From assembly GCA_024760905.1 (NCBI GenBank), contig CM045729.1:52852080-52916079 (forward strand): 64,000 bases of DNA, written 5' to 3'. The position numbers and the translations under genes were made by a program. The notes below the pieces were generated by a model, which did no database searches, was not told the origin of the DNA, and saw nothing but the letters and a program-made list of their open reading frames with translations. Shown one piece after another: positions 61,870-64,000 of the stretch. Numbering within the stretch: the stretch's first letter is position 1; every line of letters begins with the position of its first letter. The stretch is from Plotosus lineatus. Lineage: Eukaryota; Chordata; Actinopteri; Siluriformes; Plotosidae.

Positions 61870-63019
61870 TGAGTTTAGCATCTGCTTTTGTCCAATTTGG
61901 TGATTACAATCTAAAAACATTGCAAAAGAGTTCAGCGCCTGTCACAAACATGGATCAAGTCGTTTTTTTAGGGGTTTTTGCAGCCGTGCATTCAATCAAT
62001 AAAAAAAATAATTTTGTTTTTTGATGAAACGTCAAATGTTTAAAATGATTAAGTGAGATTCAGAGCAAACCAAAACCATCTGTTGATTGAAAATAAAATA
62101 ACAGTGACACAACACAAATGCAAAAACATTTAACACACAGGTAAACACCGCTTCCCTCTCCAACACACCCACATAATGCACAATAGACATCTCTCATACG
62201 CCATCACATCCACAAGCTGGAGCCACTCTGACTCAGGCACAGTTTGAGCACAAATAGCTTGTGTTTGCGTCTTTTCATGCAGAGAAGAAGAAGTGGGCGT
62301 GTTCACATTTTAACAAGCTGCACATTGTCTGCTCCTCATTAGAATATGGCATATGAGAACGCTCCTGGAGATCTAAAGCAAAAAGCCACAGGAACTTGGA
62401 GAGCACCAGCGGCATAATCTTTCCACCTCCTTTAGTGTTGAATACTGACTACAGGAAAAAACCTGGATGTGTCTTTTTTTTCTACATTGAAGTGTCTCTG
62501 TGTGTGTGAATGACAAAGACCTTGTAGCACTTGTATATTTTAATAGAGATAATATGATTGGCACTATGACCGACTCCAACATGTTTTCAGCTGTTCATCA
62601 TTAAACACTGATTATGCAAACACACAACATCTCCCTTCCTGCAGTGTGTCCAGATCAACCACACCAATCACTGCTGCACCCACTCTGCCTTTTCTAGTGA
62701 ATCAGGTCTTCGAGCATTATTTATCAATGTTTGCGTAAAAAGATTTTATTCTAATTTCCATGGGCATGACACGAAAATGTTAATAAAACACACAGATTTT
62801 AAACGTGTGTGTGTATATATATATTATGAATATATATATATTAAGAATTCTTCTATAATCACCTGAAGAGAGAGGATGGTTTCACCACCCCTCAAAACAG
62901 ATCTGTAGTGATAAATGGAGTTTCAATAGAAAGTCTTTGTCCTGTCCTTTTATTTTTGTTTATTTGCTCTAACAAAAAGTATTGAGCACTCTCCTACGGA
63001 AGGATCTACTCAGAAAATC

Positions 63020-63072
<53 letters not shown>

Positions 63073-64000
63073 TACATACATACACAGACGCTCCCCAACT
63101 CACGTTTTTGCTTGGTTCCGAACGGCCGAACACAAGTTGAAAAAAAATGTAAGTTGTTACTGTATGTTCCAGTGACGTATGACGTTCATACTGTACTGTA
63201 TATCCGTAAATACCATTACCGTATCTCATAAAACACCCCTAAATCAATTATTATAAACATAACATTGTAAAATAATATTAAATATATCAAATAATATCAA
63301 CATTAATTTCAAATAAATTAAATTCAACCAAAATAATTTCAAATAGATAAATTTTAACCAAATTCACTCATCAAATATCAAATACAGTATCAAATATAAC
63401 CTTTAACATTCTCTATGATGTGATCTTTCTGCTTGTAAATGGTTCTGATGGTCGACAGATGGTCACTTTACATGAAGCTGAACCGAGTCACTTTACATGA
63501 AGCTTAAAACAGCCAATCAACACTTACAATATGTGAGGCACTCCACTGAATAGTTCACTTGCTTGAGCTTGAGACAAACCGCGGGTTATACGGACGTCCG
63601 GTCTTTCAAGTGAGCAAGGGCGCCGTTGAATACTTGTTTAGTACTCAGCCTGCACTGTTGTGAATCACCAGCAGAGTGGAGAGTTCTCTTTCTTTTCTGG
63701 ATTCGGGTTTTCATTCATTTTACAATGCTCTTTGCTTAACTGAGTATGCATGGTAGACTGCGCCGATCCGAGCAGATAGTTAATTCAGTCTTGGGAAAAC
63801 CGGAAATTCTGGCATATGCCAGAAAACTTGCACCCATTCTAGTAGGCTTACGCTTCTGACCAACCATATTTGCTTAGGGTTACAAAAGTCCACAAAACAG
63901 TGTAAACACAAAGATCACACAAGGGTAACACGCAGTGAACTGGGAAACAGCAGGGCACGTTCAGTCTGTCTTTTGTAAACAATGGACGCAGCGTCATTAC
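61870..64000. other. slc25a12 intron, right edge of window
   Basis: No exon seen. It holds a (TA)n run at 63021-63062, a Tigger-like end at about 63087-63150 (CAGACGCTCCCCAACTCACG), and 63590-63712, which is the inverse of 48890-49010. Confidence 0.6.

Overview
This is vertebrate nuclear DNA, almost certainly from a teleost fish. It holds spliced GT-AG genes, abundant microsatellites, tRNA-headed SINEs, several Tc1-like DNA transposons, hAT and pogo/Tigger-like non-autonomous elements, and an RTE-like LINE. There are no bacterial-type genes, operons or CRISPR arrays. The paralogue copy and the species cannot be fixed from the sequence alone.

Two host genes are present and they converge. On the + strand, 16 coding exons between 5043 and 53501 assemble into a complete, in-frame 626-residue cytoplasmic dynein 1 intermediate chain 2 (dync1i2). 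All exon junctions obey GT-AG and the phases close exactly (1881 nt including the stop). The protein reads as an N-terminal charged helix that binds dynactin p150/NudE, a serine-rich linker, Tctex/LC8/roadblock light-chain sites, and a WD40 propeller. On the - strand, four exons (56372 down to 55318) encode the C-terminal end of the mitochondrial aspartate/glutamate carrier slc25a12 (aralar1); its upstream exons are not seen in the window. The same convergent pair is found in mammals, which supports both names. The stop codons lie 1.8 kb apart, and a candidate bidirectional poly(A) module sits between them.

Most remaining DNA is intron filled with mobile elements. Region 1-5000 is upstream sequence with SINEs and LINE scraps plus a low-repeat stretch (2960-4370) that may hold the promoter and leader. 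Introns 1-4 (5151-12726) carry a P-like THAP element relic, LINE and SINE copies. Intron 5 (12843-21040) has long microsatellites and a pogo-like element. Intron 6 (21128-24534) has a full Tc1-like copy with TA target duplications. Intron 8 begins with a hAT element 33 bp after the exon. Intron 9 (27882-37364) contains a three-level nested insertion and a second Tc1-like family. Intron 10 holds an inverted pair of pogo-like elements. Intron 12 (40031-46481) holds a five-element nest. Intron 15 (47474-53387) holds a THAP exon, a 22-bp tandem repeat and an RTE-like LINE inserted into a pogo-like element. The last 7.6 kb is slc25a12 intron with a third Tc1 copy and more repeats.

I did not find a novel molecular system. 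The most notable features are the repeat architecture (nested insertions that order element activity, a Tc1 subfamily whose three copies share one frameshifting lesion, and an intact THAP DNA-binding exon) and a few splice and poly(A) details of the host genes.
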